Source of the DNA: Acidobacteriota bacterium
GTDB lineage: Bacteria > Acidobacteriota > Vicinamibacteria > Vicinamibacterales > 2-12-FULL-66-21
Assembly: GCA_003222675.1 (NCBI GenBank)
Contig: QHWT01000040.1
Location: 177,475 to 241,474, forward strand
Reading direction: 5' to 3'
DNA length: 64,000 nucleotides
Shown in pieces: positions 62,459 through 64,000 of the stretch. Below the pieces are notes generated by a model that made no database searches, had not been told where the DNA came from, and saw only the letters and a program-made list of their open reading frames with translations. Position 1 is the first letter of the stretch; each line of letters starts with the position of its first letter. A program made the position numbers and the translations under genes.

Positions 62459-63064
62459 TCAATATTTTCGGCCTCGGGCTTCCCATGTGCCGAGCACGCT
62501 AATCCAAAATGACAGCAGAATCAATCGCGCGTCGAGCCACCACGAGCGGCGCCGCACGTAGAGTCGGTCGTAGCGGAACTTCTGGCGCCGCGGCAGATCG
62601 CGTGGTGCGTAGACCTGCGCGATGCCCGTGAGCCCCGGCCGCACGGTGATGCGCGCGGCGAAGCCTGGCACCTCTTCGAGACGCTCCATCACACCGTCGC
62701 TTTTCGTCTCGATCTCGCCGCGCCGCAGCGCTCGCGGGCCAACGAAGCTCATGTCGCCGCGGAAGATGTTCCAGAGTTGCGGGAGCTCGTCCATCGCCGT
62801 CGCGCGCATGACGCGGCCGACGCGCGTCACGCGCGGGTCGTGCTCCACCGCCTGCACCGCGCCGACGCCTGCCTCTGCATCCGGCCGCATCGATCGGAAC
62901 TTGAGCGCGATGAAGCCGCGTCCGCGCAAGCCGACGCGCTCCTGGCGGAAGAACACGGGCCCGCGATCCTCCAGCTTGATCGCGACCGCGAACAACGCCC
63001 AGAGCGGCGCCGATCCGATCAGGCCCGCGCCGGCCAACGCCACGTCGAAGGCCCGCTTCAGCAC
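62459..63064 (-). CDS. Bacterial sugar transferase (undecaprenyl-phosphate glycosyl-1-phosphate transferase type)
   Basis: The start is GTG 63064, overlapping the end of the glycosyltransferase gene, giving 201 residues. KRAFDVALAGAGLIGSAPLWALFAVAIKLEDRGPVFFRQERVG, FIALKFRSMRPDAE, DELPQLWNIFRGDMSFVGPRAL and RITVRPGLTGIAQV are the family blocks (WcaJ/PglC core). It lacks the N-terminal membrane domains of WcaJ and resembles the small PglC type. It transfers the first sugar phosphate to the lipid carrier. Confidence 0.93.
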   Translation of the reverse strand: MLKRAFDVALAGAGLIGSAPLWALFAVAIKLEDRGPVFFRQERVGLRGRGFIALKFRSMRPDAEAGVGAVQAVEHDPRVTRVGRVMRATAMDELPQLWNIFRGDMSFVGPRALRRGEIETKSDGVMERLEEVPGFAARITVRPGLTGIAQVYAPRDLPRRQKFRYDRLYVRRRSWWLDARLILLSFWISVLGTWEARGRKY

Positions 63065-64000
63065 GCGGCAGGCCACTGCGGCACGACGGCCGCCTCTTCG
63101 TACAGCATGCGGAGCCGCTCGCGCAGCCGCTCGAGCGTGAACTCCTGTTCGACGCGCGCGCGACCCGCTGATCCCAGTTGTTGACCGAGCGATCGGTCGG
63201 TGGAGAGGCGATCGATCGCGACGCGGAGTGCGTCCGCGTCGCCGGCGCGGACCACGAGTCCGGTTCGCAAGTGCTGATTCACCCACGACACGCCGCTCGC
63301 GACGTCCGTGCTGATCACGGGTTTCCCCGCCGCCATCGCTTCGAGCTGCACGTAGCCGAAGGCTTCGGCTCTCGTCACCGATGGCAGCACGAGCGCGGCG
63401 CATGTGTGCATCAGGCGGCGCAACTCGCCATCCGGCACTTCACCGGTAAACGTGACCCGTCCATTGAGCCTGAGCTCACGCGCCATCGCTTCCCAGTTCC
63501 GGCGCTCCGGGCCGTCGCCTGCGATCACCGCGCGTGCCGTACTCTGCGACAACGCCTGCAGCAGAACATCGACGCCCTTGTAGGCGACGTGCCGCCCGGC
63601 AAACAGCAGGAACGGCTCTCGGACTTCGTGTGTTGATGTGCCATCAGATGCCCACGCGGAGGGCTCGATCCCGAAGGGGATTACGCGGATGCGATCGCGA
63701 TACGGCGTCAGCACAGTCGCGTGTTCGGCAAGCGGCGGCGATGAGACGATGATCCGGTGCGCGCGGCCGTACACGAAGCGCGCCAATGGCGCATAGAACA
63801 GCGCGTACTGGAGCGCGGGACGAACGACGTCGCTGTGATACCAGATGAAGAGCGGCGCGGCGGGGCGCGCGATCGCGCACGACAGCAGCGCCCACGGATT
63901 GGGCTCGTGCAGCACGATCAGGTCCGCCGGGATGCGTCGCAGCCACGAGGCGAACGCCGGCGCGAGGTGGACGGAGCCGACGGCGCCAATCGCGACCACG
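63058..64000 (-). CDS. GT4-family glycosyltransferase, 5' end outside the window
   Basis: At least 313 residues are visible. The C-terminal half has RIRVIPFGIEPSAW, FLLFAGRHVAYKGVDVLLQAL, AVIAGDGPERRNWE, VTFTGEVPDGELRRLM and the EAFGYVQLEAMAAGKPVIST motif (the E-x7-E nucleotide-sugar site) of GT-B, GT4 retaining enzymes. The first part (LIVLHEPNPWALLSC, FIWYHSDVVRP) is typical of the acceptor-binding domain. The start lies beyond the window end. It is co-translated with the sugar transferase gene. Confidence 0.93.
   Translation of the reverse strand, partial: VVAIGAVGSVHLAPAFASWLRRIPADLIVLHEPNPWALLSCAIARPAAPLFIWYHSDVVRPALQYALFYAPLARFVYGRAHRIIVSSPPLAEHATVLTPYRDRIRVIPFGIEPSAWASDGTSTHEVREPFLLFAGRHVAYKGVDVLLQALSQSTARAVIAGDGPERRNWEAMARELRLNGRVTFTGEVPDGELRRLMHTCAALVLPSVTRAEAFGYVQLEAMAAGKPVISTDVASGVSWVNQHLRTGLVVRAGDADALRVAIDRLSTDRSLGQQLGSAGRARVEQEFTLERLRERLRMLYEEAAVVPQWPAAC

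Overview
The window is high-GC bacterial chromosome, roughly two thirds G+C by eye. Gene content and order (glmM-ybbR-cdaA-folP-ftsH-tilS, CRTAC1-type FG-GAP protein, DUF4112, GlgE/TreS plus TreY/TreZ) and the outer-membrane-type exported proteins suggest a Gram-negative acidobacterium, perhaps of the Vicinamibacteria. That placement is an inference from content, not from a marker search.

Layout. 1-7801 is a minus-strand operon for core envelope and RNA functions: pdxJ (cut by the window edge), glmM, the c-di-AMP regulator and synthase ybbR/cdaA, folP, ftsH and tilS, with overlapping starts and stops, followed by a CAT-anticodon tRNA. 8040-12022 is accessory: a caspase-like protease with a basic partner, a phosphoesterase remnant, an exported protein of unknown function and a deoxyhypusine-synthase-like protein. 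queA, an AI-2E-type permease, a DUF4112 protein and a DUF2383-type protein follow. 15749-28524 is a plus-strand alpha-glucan/trehalose cluster (glgX, glgE, treS-maltokinase, treZ, treY) in which the 5' end of treS is damaged. 28692-32427 is a NarL-type two-component pair translationally coupled to an FG-GAP/ASPIC protein.

32434-33395 is a small element: a four-helix-bundle (S23/Avd-like) gene between inverted repeat arms. 33498-36900 holds a porin-like protein, a TlpA thioredoxin, an orphan LigD polymerase domain and an unknown protein. 36976-44054 is a restriction-modification locus (helicase-nuclease and beta-class adenine methylase) with a winged-helix/nucleotidyltransferase and a frameshifted HEPN gene between its two subunits. 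fabH and a ruvB-ruvA-ruvC-yebC block follow. 49279-54753 looks like a lasso-type RiPP cluster: precursor, PqqD-like leader binder, asparagine-synthetase-like cyclase, HPr-kinase-like protein and two methyltransferases, but no recognisable leader peptidase. 55030-64000 is mainly exopolysaccharide biosynthesis: Wzc-like kinase, O-antigen-ligase-like protein, HAD phosphatase, nucleotidyltransferase-like protein, geranylgeranyl-reductase-like flavoprotein, sugar transferase and a glycosyltransferase cut by the window edge.

The most striking property of the window is its repeats. More than twenty loci carry short degenerate words repeated in tandem, often as two inverted arms, at operon edges and also in frame inside genes (tilS, queA, the AI-2E permease, both restriction-modification subunits, the HPr-kinase-like gene, the O-antigen ligase). 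A second class consists of palindromes built on TTCCGCC...GGCGGAA. One word-repeat locus encloses the four-helix-bundle gene, which makes that protein the best candidate in this window for a factor linked to these repeats.
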